Positions 1 through 12,200 are shown, numbered from the stretch's first letter. The stretch: DNA of 64,000 bases from Macrostomum hystrix (GCA_950097015.1 CATNEN010000032.1:2766501-2830500), one strand, 5' to 3'. Notes: a model not told the origin generated them from the letters alone. A program made the numbers and translations.

Positions 1-48
1 AGGTAAGAGGCTTATACACGAAAAACAAGGAAATCGATTACTTGATAC

Positions 49-954
49 TTATGTAATAAAAGCCGTCACAGAGGCGGCAATGGTAGAATTACACCTCGGA
101 CAGCGAGACAGGGGCTCGAGACAGCGGTCGCACAACAGGAAGTGCGCACACGGCAGTGTAACACGATTTCTGGTGCGACGTCGGCAACGGATGCAGCGAT
201 CGTCTGCCTCGTCTTCGCCGACCGCGTCAACAGCGACACCCACGCCTCCAACGGCTGCTGACGACAAGGCTCTGACGTTGTATCCGTCGACTACAACGCT
301 GCCTAAGCTGCTGAGTGCTGGCGTTGCTTGAGGCGGTGGCTGCGTCGGCAGCTGCTGCTGTTCGGAAACTGCCCTAGAGCCGGAGTCCTGCATAAAAAAA
401 CTGTCGAGAAGACGACGCAAATCGAAGCGCATAGCGACTGCCAGCGCCTTAGGATCGGAGTCTTCAATAGATTGGACCAATCGGAGTAGATCGCCTGGCC
501 GGCTGATAGGCGAACCGGTTGTGGGCCGCAGAAACTCCCTAGCTAAGCACAGGTGAAGGAAAGCCGGCTCGAAGCCGTAGGAGGCCGCGGCGCCAACTAT
601 GGGCGAGTCGAAGGTTAGGCGCAGTCGACGCAGCTGATTCAGGTACTGCCGAACAGCCGACTCTGCCGCTGTTACCCAATCCGGCGAGTTTGACGGCAGC
701 TGCGCCAGGTGAACAAGTCGAGCTAGGAGGCACTCTGCACGGTGCGACGTTGGGAAAGACTCTTCAGCTAAAGTTGAGGGATCGAGCTCAGCTTCGCAGC
801 AGAAGCAGATCGCTATTCGACTATTCTCATCAATATAAAACCCAGAAGCAGCAAGTCGGCTAGCAGACGCCTCGTCACTGACTGACCGCAGCATGGTCGG
901 TAGGCGATCGACGAAGAGCAGCCAACCAGTTTTGGCGGCAGTAGCCACAAGCAT
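49..954 (-). CDS. Inhibitor-of-apoptosis (IAP) protein, BIR-UBA-RING
   Basis: Likely a cytosolic E3 ubiquitin ligase that restrains caspases or innate signalling, as IAPs do. The 301-residue frame reads, in order, a BIR-like segment (about residues 27-75, with ASGFY, CFCC and a downstream His/Cys cluster HRAEC), a UBA-like segment (about 120-165, GFEPAFLHLCL then TTG and a DLLRLV helix) and a C-terminal C3HC4 RING (about 255-295, CIRC, PCAHFLLCDRC, CPRC). This is the order found in cIAP and XIAP-type proteins. The BIR is degenerate: the usual His-x6-Cys pair is His-x3-Cys and the conserved Trp is not evident. The ATG at 952-954 opens the frame; an internal ATG at 892-894, just before the BIR, is equally possible. 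A candidate splice acceptor lies just upstream, so earlier exons with further BIRs may exist. The stop is at 49-51. Confidence 0.75.
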   Translation of the reverse strand: MLVATAAKTGWLLFVDRLPTMLRSVSDEASASRLAASGFYIDENSRIAICFCCEAELDPSTLAEESFPTSHRAECLLARLVHLAQLPSNSPDWVTAAESAVRQYLNQLRRLRLTFDSPIVGAAASYGFEPAFLHLCLAREFLRPTTGSPISRPGDLLRLVQSIEDSDPKALAVAMRFDLRRLLDSFFMQDSGSRAVSEQQQLPTQPPPQATPALSSLGSVVVDGYNVRALSSAAVGGVGVAVDAVGEDEADDRCIRCRRRTRNRVTLPCAHFLLCDRCLEPLSRCPRCNSTIAASVTAFIT

Positions 955-957
955 CAC

Positions 958-3130
958 AACGATGCCTGTGATTGTGTGAATAGAGGGTCGATGTCAGTAT
1001 AACTTAGGTCATTGCTATATTTTGTGTACTTTTTGCTTTCAGTGCACTTAGTTATTTCAATTTCAACGATATGCTTTGCAAATAAAATGGACCAGAGTGC
1101 AAATTTCATTAACACAAATCAGATTTGCAGTCATTTTATTCTGTGTGACAAAGAAGCAATTTAGCGAAAATCCTTACACACGACTCCATTGCGTCGAGAA
1201 TCGGTCGCAAGTCGAAATGTCTCTGCGATTCGTACTTGCAACGCTTGACCGATGATATTCAACAGCGCGCTTTGTGTGAGGTCGTCGGACATAAGGATTC
1301 GTCGTTCTGTCTGCCATCATGAAATGTAAAGATATTTTGAGTTGCAATTAAATTTTATTTGAAATATAAGTGGTACAGCAACAAAAAATTGTTTTATTAA
1401 AAGCCTTTCACAATGACCGTCTGCTTCGCCTGACATCTCTCGTGGCTCGGTAGTTTTTTTCCATTATCCTATTTTATAAAGTAATTTATATCTGTCCCTC
1501 TCCTTGTCTCTGTCACCTGCTTTGTCTTCCTACATCACATATCCTTTCAGATTAGTCGATACCTCACATCTCTAGCACCTCACCTAAGCCTATTCTTCTC
1601 ACTATTCTGTTTAGCTTATCTGTACTTGGCCGTCACTAACAAGAGAGAAATGGAAGGGTGAATGTTTTTAGTAGAAAGTTTAAAAACAGAAGCTAATGTT
1701 TTACTATTTCTACTAGTATATAAAGACAAAATGCTCTACCACTCTAGATAGCTACGTAATTCATTGTTGTAAGTGACTATTATATGCACTTAACAGGCCC
1801 TTATAACATTTAATCATCTGGCATTTTAGTATGTGCTACATTGAAATATTAAGTAATAAGCCTGTGTCAATCTCCATACCCCCTGCTGTCATAACTGCCT
1901 CGTCATTTAAGGAATTAGTTTCAGTTGGGTATATATACCTTTAGTAGAGAAGTGTTTCGATTTTAACACACTGATTCACTATACAGACAGGTCATGTTCT
2001 GACACTGGTCAAGCGAAATTCCGAACAAAACCGCCCAGGAAATGCTAAGGCCACTATGCAGAGAAAGCGTACAGATCAGAAAGGCGTCAAGATATACACA
2101 GACTGAAATCAGCTTGACTCCGGATATAACAGTACAAGGCCAGCAGGCAGCCAGTCCATGGTTCTGGAGTATTGCAGCAAGAGACCACAAATCTGCATCC
2201 GATAGTCGGGAACAAGCAGTGGAGGAAAATATGACAAGCTGCAGCAGCAACTATGACGAAATCCAAGTGAGAAGCGCAGCGTCCGAGTTGGTGAACGAAG
2301 TATTGGTCAAGAGTAATAAACTTTTGGACAGTAGTGGAATTTCAGATAATCGGCCTTAAAATTCGTTTGCCACGAAGCAGTGCTCTTGCATTGATTAGTG
2401 CGCGAAAAATATAGGCTACTCTATTAAAAGCTGCCAATATTCATGAGCCATGAAAAGCGTGTTTTTCGCATATTTGGTTTTTTATTTGTTTTGAACCTAA
2501 ATAAACAAATACGGCGCGTATATTATTATTATTATTGAGGTGCGCAAAACGATTAGGTGCTGATTTTTTGTTTATTTGATGTTTGAGGCTAAACAATTTA
2601 ATTTAAAAAAAAGAAGGCGATAGGAAAACAGTAGCATGCATAAGATTAATTTTAGGTGAATAAAATAAAAAAAATTGAAATAAAAAAAGCAATAAAACAA
2701 AAAATGAAATATTGAAATTTAAAGAGAAAATAAAAACTGACTAAAATCACTTCGCTCCCGAAAGGAGAATACTATTGTGTTTTTGCATTCTAACTATGGG
2801 CCTCAGGGCAGTGGCTTTTTTATCTAGCTTTAAGTATGCTTTTTATGAAGTCCACAAAACTTCTGTTAAGTCTGTGCTTTCCTGTGTCATTAAATACACA
2901 ATTTTGTCATCAGCTGTTAGGCTTTTGAAATTTCGAACAGTGCCTGCCACTTTCTCTATGAATTTATTTCTAATTGGAACATATAATACATCTAAGTTGC
3001 ACATTCGATAGCATACTGATATTGAATGTGCTGTGTAAATTGTTTTTAAACTGTGCAATTTAATAAATACGAGTAGAAAAGTTTACGCGCTTACGATCTA
3101 ACTATATCAAATAACACTTTAAAGCCTTAA
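958..3130. other. Gene-poor AT-rich DNA
   Basis: I see no supported gene here. Short open frames at 2042-2359 (+) and 2775-3011 (+) show no recognisable motif. The stretch 2400-2760 is very A-rich with runs such as AAATAAAAAAA. A short ATT microsatellite sits near 2521-2536. Confidence 0.5.
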
Positions 3131-3199
3131 AAGCCATTCATGACCTCATCTACATCGGCCGGAACCATCCAGACTGCCAGCCTCCTAGATTCAACACAA

Positions 3200-4160
3200 A
3201 GAGAGGCTTCAACACGGCTATTCCTGAGCTTGAGGGCCTGAGGGCTACATCGGCCTGAGGGCTACCCCATGGACGTCGGTATCAACAAGCGCAGCCAGGG
3301 AATTCACTATTTCACTGATGGCTGTCTAAAAGCCTGGCCAGATCAGGCATCGCGATCTTCCATAACAAGAGTAGAGCACTCCTGCATTGCAGGAGAGCCT
3401 GTATTTTGGTGAGAACACTATAAGCTTTCGGGTGGAGGTTTCTGCCATTGACGGATTAAGCAGCATCTCATTGTCGCGAATATCTGTAATCAGTAGATTT
3501 ACATGCACTCCGACAGCCAAGACCACCAAAAAGGCACTAACTCGCGTTTAAATCCAAAACGATGGCAGAATGCTTCAAAAGCATACAAACCCTAGCGGTC
3601 CTTTACAGAACGTCAACCTGATATGGACGCCGGGCATAGCAACATCCTCGGCAATGAGCTGATGGATCAACTAGCCAAGGATGGTGTCAATCCTAAGAAC
3701 GGCCAACGGTAGATCAATCAACGGTAGATCCAAGATTAATGATCACCCAAACTATTGAGAAATAGCTCAAGCGACAGCGCCAGACGCTCTGGAACAGCTA
3801 TGACGACTACAGTCAAGTCAGTTCCGCTATGCCGGAAAGTCTCTGATTACCAGACTTCTCTCCATAGACCTGAGCTCAGGGAGTTATACATGTCCATTAC
3901 TGGTCACAGCTTCATATTTCACTTCAAACCCTTACCTGCCCCTTTGCGGTCAAGGTGAGGAAACCGCGGCACACCACGTCACCTTCTGCTTGTTGTTGTT
4001 TGAAAAAGGCAGAAAATATATCGGTCACCTCGACCTCGATCCCCAAGGGATCGAGGATCCGTGAGCTGCGCGCCTTCATTCAGCAGATCAGCCGGATGAA
4101 GATCGCCAACGCCGACCCAGCGAAACTGCCTGGTACTGCTGACGCAGGGTGGGTGCACAC
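3200..4160 (+). pseudogene. Decayed LINE ORF2 3' end (RNase H and CCHC remnants)
   Basis: The region is the eroded tail of a non-LTR retrotransposon polyprotein with an RNase H domain (I, R1, LOA or Jockey-type). Read across frameshifts, 3616-3690 gives a tryptophan-proline-glycine-His segment followed by ILGNELMDQLAKDG, the last conserved block of LINE RNase H. Around 3895-3995 it gives a TGHS block and then a Cys-x2-Cys-GQGEETAAHHVTFC zinc knuckle typical of the ORF2 C-terminus. Several one-base shifts and stops interrupt every frame, so it is not functional. An earlier piece with GIAIFHN near 3347 fits the start of RNase H. The clade cannot be decided from this fragment. Confidence 0.65.
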
Positions 4161-4659
4161 TTAAGGCTGAGCCTCTTGAGAACCTTTAAGGCTGAGAACC
4201 TTGTCGATTCTCACAGATTGTTTTGCAACATTCCCCAGTAGTAAGAGTAAGTACTTGATAGCCATTCCAATACTACACAGCACTCTATTTCACTCTGTTT
4301 CCGAAAGCTTCATAGCGACGGCGCCAGCGATGCAGTAATTAAATATTTAAGAGCCAAAAGGCTCAATAACTGGCACTGGCGTACAAACCAGCCATCGCCT
4401 CCAAAGCATTCTGATGTGATGCTTCGTTTTAAGAATTGGAGAGGAGGTGGAGAATTAGATATAGGACAGGTCAGAAGAACAGCTTAGCAAGTGGATTCCT
4501 TTTTGTTCAAACAGTAAAACCACAGACCTCTGCCTGTCCGCTTATTTAATCAATGCGATGGCAGGTGATAAAAGGCAGAGAAAACACAGCACTTGTAACC
4601 CAAGACGAGTGTTTGCAAAGTTTAGTACAAGAGAAACAAGTTAGTAGATTCCAGAGACA

Positions 4660-5157
4660 ATGACATCTAGTAACTGCGCCAGAGGACGAGGCATCGATAA
4701 CGAGCCATTAAGTCAAGTGCAGCATGAAAGAACAAGAAATAGAGATGCGGCAGGCCACAACAGCAGCACAAGATCAACATCGGGCACAGCCTCGCAAGGT
4801 CACAGCATAATTCTAAATCATCTATAAATTACGACAATTCGCACATTTATCCGCTAAATGCATCAAGTTTTAACTTGTTACTATGATTTTATCCTGAAAA
4901 GTCGCAGAGAAGTACAATCTTCTAAATTTTCTATTGCAGGTCGCAACTGCACAAAAGATGGCAGCGCAGGTGGTTGCACCTGTTTGATCGGCTGCACTCT
5001 TAATTTAGTGCAAGATGTTGCTATAAGACTGCGGAAACTGGACGAAGAGGACGTTTCATTTGACAGCAGTCAGGATACTTTGGTCAATCGGCTGGAAGAG
5101 GAGGTCAGAATTCACAAAGCGGAAGGCCAATGCGTGTGCGAGCGGCTAAAGAACTAA
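4660..5157 (+). CDS. Possible two-exon small gene, unknown function
   Basis: This is a weak candidate. Exon 1 (4660-4798) starts at an ATG and reads open to a CAAG/GTCACA donor. Exon 2 (4940-5157) follows a TATTGCAG acceptor and reads to a TAA. The join keeps frame (139 nt plus 218 nt, 118 residues). The product is hydrophilic and Cys-containing (CTKD, CTCLIGC, CVC) with a charged, probably helical stretch (IRLRKLDEEDVSFD, then RLEEEVRIHKAE). I recognise no family. The donor is poor, and a chance open frame is a real alternative. Confidence 0.25.
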
Positions 5158-5159
5158 AC

Positions 5160-7310
5160 AACTCAATTAAACTGCAGCCCACACACCCTTATAATTAGAA
5201 TCCAAAAGTTACTCTTTACATAGTATAAGGGAGCATAGCATGGGGATAGGTATGATAAAATATAAATTCTATATAATTGCATATAAACACATTCAAATAT
5301 AAAATTTGCTTTCACATCATTTTCAGTAGTCAGGCAGTACTTATCGAGCAATTTGCGAGTATCATGCTGAAATTCTTACATGAAAACATCTTTAAAAACC
5401 ATTTGTCGAGGCATATGCAGACTGCACCTTAAGTACTATTTTTTAAACTGCCCTGTCTTAAAATTTTACCTAATTGGGGATTTCACCACCACCCACACAT
5501 AAAAATCGCTCCTACAGGATCTGTCATGGTTTCTAGCGCATTAGCGAAGATAGTATGAGACAGGGACCCTAAGATCTCCCCGGCTAGAAGACTCCTACAA
5601 GAACAGGGACATTCATGGCCCCAAAAGCAGAGGCAACCCTTGCTGTGGAGGCCCACTGCAAGAGCACACAAGCCAAGAAGGTAGAGACCTTCGTTGCTAA
5701 AGCTGTGAATGGTCAAAGAGGTGCAGCTTTTCCTGTTTCTTGCCCTCAGTCTAACAATGATCAGCCATTCCTTAGTTGCTGTGCTAGTGCTACTATAGTG
5801 TACCTTGGAGTTACCTGTAGCAGTAAAAAACCTGTAAAATCTTCCAGAATACTTAGTTCAGAAAAGCAAAAGCCCTACTGAAAAGCTTAGAACAAGCTCC
5901 TGTGTTCTACATGGTAACACGCTATCCCCTGCTCTTCATCATGGTGCAAACTAGACACTGCACTAAAGCCTGAGAAGCCAGGCAGCTACATCCTGGTTAC
6001 ATAAAAATTTCTAACACCTGTAGGTCCCACTTTGGCACAGGAATAGGCCTATGCAGAATGCAGGTGCCATTACTCTACTGCACTATAACCAAGATGCTGC
6101 CCACTGGGCCCTCTCATGACAGCAAAGAGGGCACCCAGGTTGGCCAACTGATCAACAGTTGCAAATCTGGTGATTGCATCCAGCATCCAGTAGCTCTAGC
6201 CCTTGCTAACAGCTTCACCTGAGTGTAAGCAGTTAAGGAACCCTAGCCTTTTGTTGTTGGTGATGTTCTAAATAGAAGAGGCCAGGCTTGGACCTTGCCA
6301 TAACTGTTGAAAGAACATATTCAGCTTTTCTACCAGTAACAGTCTAAAGCTATGACTTTTAGCACTGGCCACCAAGTAATCCAAATGAGAACAATGAGTA
6401 AGAAATTTAATATACTAAGCATTTCACAATGCCCTCAATATCTACTATCTAACATGGCTAAACAAGTCAGTAATGCCAGACCTGGACATCTCCCTCTTCA
6501 ACCACAAGTACCAGTATCAATGGATTTTTTTATGATTGATTCTAAAGTGTTGGATATAGTAAACCAATAACAAGAAGCACTTGCCTTTATATATGTAGCT
6601 GCCTAAAAGCAACAAGGTAAGAAATTAGCAAGAAATTAGGAAATTGTTATAACTTATAATATAGCCAGCCTAAAATGGGTGAAGATATAGCTGTAGAAAA
6701 TTAAATTGATATTGAAAAGCCTAATGTAAGCAAGACAGCCCTAGATTTAGGGCTATAACTATAAAACAATACACAATCTAGGCATTTCAATTCTGCAACT
6801 AAACCTTTCTTATAAAAAACGATATTATATTTTTATAACAAAACTATTTACCAGCAAATGGACTTTGCTGGTTTGCTGTTTTAATGCTTTGTATCTAGTT
6901 TTCCACATCTTTGGATGCCAATGGCATCCTAAAATTTGATCTAGAAATTTTAAGTCCTAAAATTTGAAATTAAATATATAGAATATAATTTACTAGGCCT
7001 ATAGGCTAGCAGCACAAACCCAACTACTGACCCTACTCTGTCCCCTTAGTCCAGATCATGTAGGCCTAGCTTAGCCTAGCAGGCCAATCAGTGTCATTGG
7101 GTTTTCCTAGTTGGCATGGCATGTACACCTAGTGTTCATGGTAGATATAATATAAATATAGCATTAATGGCAACAAGTACAAATATAACTATAAGTAGCA
7201 AGGAAAAAGCCTGCTTCAATAGGCCTACCCATAGCATAGGCCCTAGGCCTATCACTAGGCCCCTATCAGATTTTTTAATTGGCCTACATTCTCAAGGTGT
7301 ACCTTGAGAA
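5160..7310. other. Gene-poor DNA with AGGCCTA-rich patch
   Basis: I see no supported gene. Open frames at 5615-5881 and 6352-6570 lack recognisable motifs. From about 6960 to 7290 the palindrome-like word TAGGCCTA and close variants recur many times, giving a local repeat-like texture. Confidence 0.4.
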
Positions 7311-7311
7311 G

Positions 7312-7737
7312 AAGATTTACCAGTTGGGATCGATAATATCGGCCTGTGAGCATGTCCTATGTCAAGACAACATGATTTCTACCCAATAATATCATATTGA
7401 GCTATGCATTTAAATAGCATAGGGGCCTAGTATATTATAGCGGCTAGCTAACAAATCAAACGGCTCAGATTTAAATTTGTGTTTTGGCCAGTCGTTCCAT
7501 GAAAGATAAGATACACTTCATTTTATGAAAGTAATAATTGGCCTCGACTTACACAATGAATAGGCTTACACAATGTCATAGGATCTTCATAAAGATCGGT
7601 GCCACTCGGGTGGTCCCTATGCTATTTAAATGCATAGCTCAGTATGATATTATCGGGTAGAAATCGTGTCGTCTTGACATACGACATGCTCGCAAGCCGA
7701 TATTATCGGTCCCAATTGGTACATCTTCCGATAAGAT
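7312..7737. mobile_element. Foldback / MITE-like element with long inverted arms
   Basis: Two arms of about 115-125 bp, 7312-7425 and 7613-7737, are inverted copies of each other. The shared core includes CGATAATATCGG, GAGCATGTC, TATGTCAAGAC, GATTTCTACCC and GAGCTATGCATTTAAATAGC. They differ at roughly one position in ten to fifteen. The spacer is about 190 bp and has no coding capacity. A word GGTGCCACTCGGGTG occurs near 7600 and again near 7742, as a direct repeat around the right arm. The structure fits a non-autonomous foldback or MITE element; I could not identify a target duplication with confidence. Confidence 0.6.
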
Positions 7738-7759
7738 TGGTGCCACTCGGGTGACAATT

Positions 7760-8522
7760 TATCACAACATGTTTAAAGAAACTTTAAAATTCAGGGTTTA
7801 AATTCGAAAAACATGCAGCATGCCAAAACTTACAGATTTTTTGTGCAGTCCGAAATTTTAGCAATGACGCGAACCAAGTTCCGTTTAGTTGGCGTTGACG
7901 CAAGTTCCTGAATAAAATATTGTATTGATTGACATAATTGTATGTAATGACATTCTTAGAAATATCTATAGTACAAAATTGTGATATGTTACAAATTAGC
8001 ATATAAAGCAATCTTATAGCGATTGGTACGTTTATTTATCCTTAGTTGTTAAGCAAATATTAGCATCTGATCTTCTTTGTTTAATTCCTACAAAAGCCGA
8101 TTTAAATTGTAACACAATCATTCTAGATAAATATTGCAAATGAGAAATTCCAAGAACTTTCACGCCGAGCTCTCTCCTAGAGAGTTTCTCTGGTGAGCTT
8201 TTCCGGAGTAAATTTCCACGCAGCAGAATGGAGAATGAGGTAACTCTAGGTTTATTCGAGTAAATATTATTAACTCCAGCCAGCGCTATCTGACAAATGG
8301 GCAAATACCAATTTTCTGTATGGGTCTTAAGTTGATTTTCTTGACATACGACGCATAAATTATACATAAAATTAGTTTCATTATTCAAGCATCCATGCTT
8401 TTTCTGCTAAAAATTTCCTAATATTAAAGCAGATAGTCAATAAGTAGTATACAACCTTGCATGGCCTTTCTAAAACCAAGCCGTTATATTTTGATTACAA
8501 TCGTGTACACTATAATCATACA
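7760..8522. other. Intergenic DNA left of LINE insertion
   Basis: No gene is supported. The open frame at 8032-8388 (-) of 118 residues has no recognisable domain. A 14-15 bp word (TCGTGTACACTATAA) at 8501 recurs at 8523, at the 5' junction of the LINE insertion. Confidence 0.4.
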
Positions 8523-8524
8523 TC

Positions 8525-9205
8525 GTGTACACTATAACCAACACCAAGAAGACGGAAGTGCTGACGGTGCCTGCAGAGCTGCCTGCGAACATCACCTGCA
8601 GCACTAGCGACGGCCAAGCAGTTCCCCTCCCTCGCAGCACCCGCTTCACTTATCTCGGCGGGCTGGTCCCAAGTGCCACAGAAGATCTGGCGAGGCGCAG
8701 GGGCCTGGCGTGGGGGGCGCTGCAGACTATCCGGCCGGTCCTGCGGAGCGAGACCCTCCCTGATCGACTCAGGGCTCGGCTGTTCCAGGCGGTGGTCGAG
8801 ACCGTCCTGATGTACAACGCCGAGACCTGGACGGCCACGGAGGCGCTGGAGAGGCAGCTGGACTCGGCGCACTCGGCCCTGCTACGCGCCGCCTTTGGCA
8901 TCCACTTCCCGGAGCGGGTCTCCAACGCCGCCCTTTACTATCGCGCTGGGCTGCACCCACCCAGTGAGACCCTTCGGAGACGGCGGCTGCAGCTGGCAGG
9001 CCATGTGGTGCGCGCCGGGGCCTACTGTCCAGAGCCGGCGCAGGACGTCCTGCTGCTGACCATGCAGGGTCCCCTGCGCCGAGGGCAGGCCAGGACGCAC
9101 CGCTATGTCGAGTGCCTGCTCGCCGATGCTGGTCTCGGCGAGCATCAGACTTGGACAAGAGCAATCGACAATTTCAGGAAGCTGGCTCTTCGGCGTGCCT
9201 TGTGA
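8525..9205 (+). pseudogene. LINE ORF2 C-terminal fragment (RT thumb and tail)
   Basis: The 226-residue open frame begins inside a reverse transcriptase. It has NTKKTEVL, which follows the catalytic YADD block in LINE ORF2, then FTYLGG, a VVETVLMYNAETW block, LLRAAFG, RVSNAALYYRAG and GHVVRAG. These blocks occur in this order in the RT thumb and C-terminal region of RTE-like elements. The catalytic YADD motif and the endonuclease are missing because the copy is 5'-truncated, so it cannot act alone. The frame itself has no stops, suggesting a fairly recent insertion. It is much more GC-rich than the flanking DNA. Confidence 0.75.
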
Positions 9206-9232
9206 CACTGTGAACTTTTCTTTTCACAGTGT
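9205..9232 (+). other. 3' UTR stem-loop of the LINE
   Basis: ACACTGTGAA (9205-9214) and TTCACAGTGT (9223-9232) form a perfect 10-bp stem with an 8-nt loop. The stem starts at the last base of the ORF2 stop codon and lies just before the terminal GTT repeats. Its place suggests a structure recognised by the element's own reverse transcriptase; that role is inferred. Confidence 0.55.
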
Positions 9233-9262
9233 AATTTGTTGTTGTTGTTGTATAATCATACA

Positions 9263-12200
9263 AAAATTATTTTATCTACCGACAAAAAATATTCGCCGGT
9301 AAATGGTAAAAGGTGCAGGAAAGCTGCGATTTCTGTGCGTCTACTTACTATAAAGTTGCTTTTATCATCATCCTCCATATTTTATATATACCGCGATCCC
9401 GCGACAGCAACGGTGATTGATGATGGCGATCGAGGCTAAAAATCTGAAAAAGGGTCGAGAGATGGTGTTAAAAATTTCACAATCTTTCTGTCTAAAAATT
9501 TGACAAAGTCTAACTAAAACATGGGAGCGTATATATTTGTTCGAAATTAGCAATTCCTACTACAATTCCTACTTTGCGCATTCGGAACACTCCATCCAAT
9601 GACTCAAATGACGCTTAGTGATAATTGGTGGATCGGCCGCGCATAGCACTATTATTTTGGTGACAATAGTATACCTCCAACCAGTGAATAGGCGATTTTG
9701 CAGCCCATTTTGCTGACTCCTGAGCACACACGCACACAGATACCATATTTGCAGACAAGCGCTCACACAGGTGTGTACATATCTGCCCTGACTTTCTCAT
9801 CGTCAAGCAGTGTAAACTTTCACTCCCCAAATGACTTTTTTAAACTAAAACTACATTCTTGTTACTACTTATAAGTACTGTATAGTAAATATAATATTAG
9901 TCTAGTATACAGCAGCAGATTGCTAACTCTTGTCTCATTATTCTGATCAAACTTTCTTGAACAGTGCACGAATGCGGATGGAAAAAAGTGGCCATATTTA
10001 TTTTATTTATTATGCATTGGAAATTTATTTTACTTTGAGACATGCATGAGTCCAAAAAGCTTGCACTAGCTGACTTACTTGGGTGCCGCGTTGTCGCCCA
10101 GTGGAAAATACTCCTCTGCATTGAGGTATTTTAATATAGGAAAGTAATGCTCATTTCATTGCTCATTTTACGAGATATCAAGGTCGGTTAGGGCCAGAAC
10201 AGATGGTATAGCAATAATTTCAGAAAAAGCCAATAAAAAGTACGATTCAATATGCGCGTGTGTCATGCTACTAGTTCTATAGTGCTGGAACTGTAAAAGC
10301 TAGCCCGCAAGTAAGCAAGCTAGATTGAGCTAGATTGAGCCCTACAAATGCGATTGTTTCTATATAGAAGTAGATTGGGCTAGAGGGAATGGAGAGCGAG
10401 AAGGGCTATTCGCATTATTGTATAAGGATTTATGCAGCGCTGCAGCGTCTGTTGCGGATTCAGCTACAAAGTGAGTACACGCGCCATGGAAACTGCCAAC
10501 AGTGCGTATTCAAATATTTTAGGCCGGATTGTACAACGCAACAATTGCAAGCAGTAGAGATGGACAGAGAGGACACAGCTAGTGAGGGTATTGTGGAGGG
10601 AGAGAGACAATGAACGTACTTGTTCATTATCATTGCAAAGGTGCACTATACTGTTTTACTATGGTAGTGTGTTGCTGCCTATTATATTTTTTTTGAGATT
10701 CGGACTCTAGACGGGATGGTCTGATGTTCGATTCCCGATTACACTGAAATCAATTGTGGCCCCCCAGTCCATGGACTGAATAGCCGTACGCAGCTTTCAG
10801 ATGCACAGCGCAATGATTATAGTAGGTTACTATAGTAGAGAAGTCTACAAAAGATACTAAAACTCGTAGCTTTCCTACTAGAAAAGCGTTTTATCAATAG
10901 CAGCTTTCTCAGAAGACCAAGCATTTCTGAACTCGGAATGTCTTTCGTCTCATTTACAGCTATACTAGACAGTTATGACTCAAACACAGCGGAGCCATAG
11001 CAGCATACCGCAGCAGAAAGGCACAAGGGCAACAATAGCTAAAGCATGCGTTTTCGTCGTTCACACTTTAAGGAGCCGAGATAGGAGCTAAGATCAAGCT
11101 TATCTTACGAATGCAAAATACGACCCAAAATATGACGTTAGACACAGCGTGGGCATTGAATGTACCTTTAACCTTTAACCTGTTTGAAAATGTAAATTAA
11201 GCATCCACTGCCTATCAAAATCTGCAGTTAAATCTGATGAAGTCACCATGAGCCGCAGCGTGTGCAAAAGTATCATCCTGCATGATCCAGCAAGAGATCA
11301 GAGTCCGAATTCGTAACAGTAATTGCAGCCAAGCATAATCGACCTGCTTGATCGGAAATAAGATTTTCTCTGTGTGGTCCAATATCTTCTCTCACCAACA
11401 TTCAAGTCACCACTTGGCAGTGAGGAGTGATCGTCATTTTTCTGTGCTGAATTTGGCATGTGACTATAAGTGTAACTATATGAATCATAAAAAGGCTATA
11501 TGTAGTGCACACAAATCTTGAAAACGGAACTGCTCATCGCGTTTCCCAGCTTAAATTACTGTTTGAAACCAACCTAAGTATATATTAATAGCTAGGCCTG
11601 TGCTACTTTTTGATAAGACTATTTAGCTCCCACCCAACTATAAATAAAAGTGATAGCGATCATTAACTTGCTCAAATTGCTCATTGACAACAGCAAATAC
11701 AAAAAAGAATTTAACATTTGTAATTTGGCCTTGGCTTTTTATATTGTTCGCAGATCACGTTATTTTAGTAGTACTGATGACAAGTCAACAATTAAGCGAG
11801 AGTAAAGCAGTAAGTAAGGCGAGAGGATCAATTATCTCTATTCAAAAGTGCACTGTTATTATTAAAAAAAGAAAAAACTTACAGATTTAATATTTAGCCG
11901 TTCTTAAATTAGTTTTCCAATATGATTATGATGCACTAAAATTCTTTACTTAAAGTTTATTCGCCGATGAGCGATAAAAAACAATTCCATACATTTTATA
12001 TTTTCGTAATAAATGCTGCGATAATGAAAAATATAGAATTAAGTCGCCATAATAGACCGTAAGTTATAAAAAATATTTCTCTCATGAAGATACTTAACTA
12101 AAGATACTTAGCATCTCACAGCGAATCGAAGTTTTTTGTTTTTCTGCTCTCAGAGTTAACGCGTTTAAAAACGTAATTGAGCTTTGTTTTCTACATATGC

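Larger units (their letters stand above)
8523..9250 (+). mobile_element. 5'-truncated LINE insertion with 12-bp target duplication
   Basis: The insertion is bounded by identical 12-mers TATAATCATACA at 8511-8522 and 9251-9262. It contains only the end of an ORF2, a short 3' UTR and a terminal GTT microsatellite (about 9237-9250). 5' truncation, variable-length target duplication and a simple-repeat tail are the marks of target-primed reverse transcription. The end structure and ORF2 tail resemble RTE/R4-like elements. Confidence 0.8.

Noticed and set aside
8769-9208. Several - strand frames over the LINE
   Set aside because: Shadows of the LINE ORF2 tail in GC-rich DNA; no motif.
10700-10760. 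tRNA-like GTTCGATTCCC box
   Set aside because: The flanking bases do not pair into a T-stem or acceptor stem, and no A box is present; at most a decayed tRNA-derived SINE.
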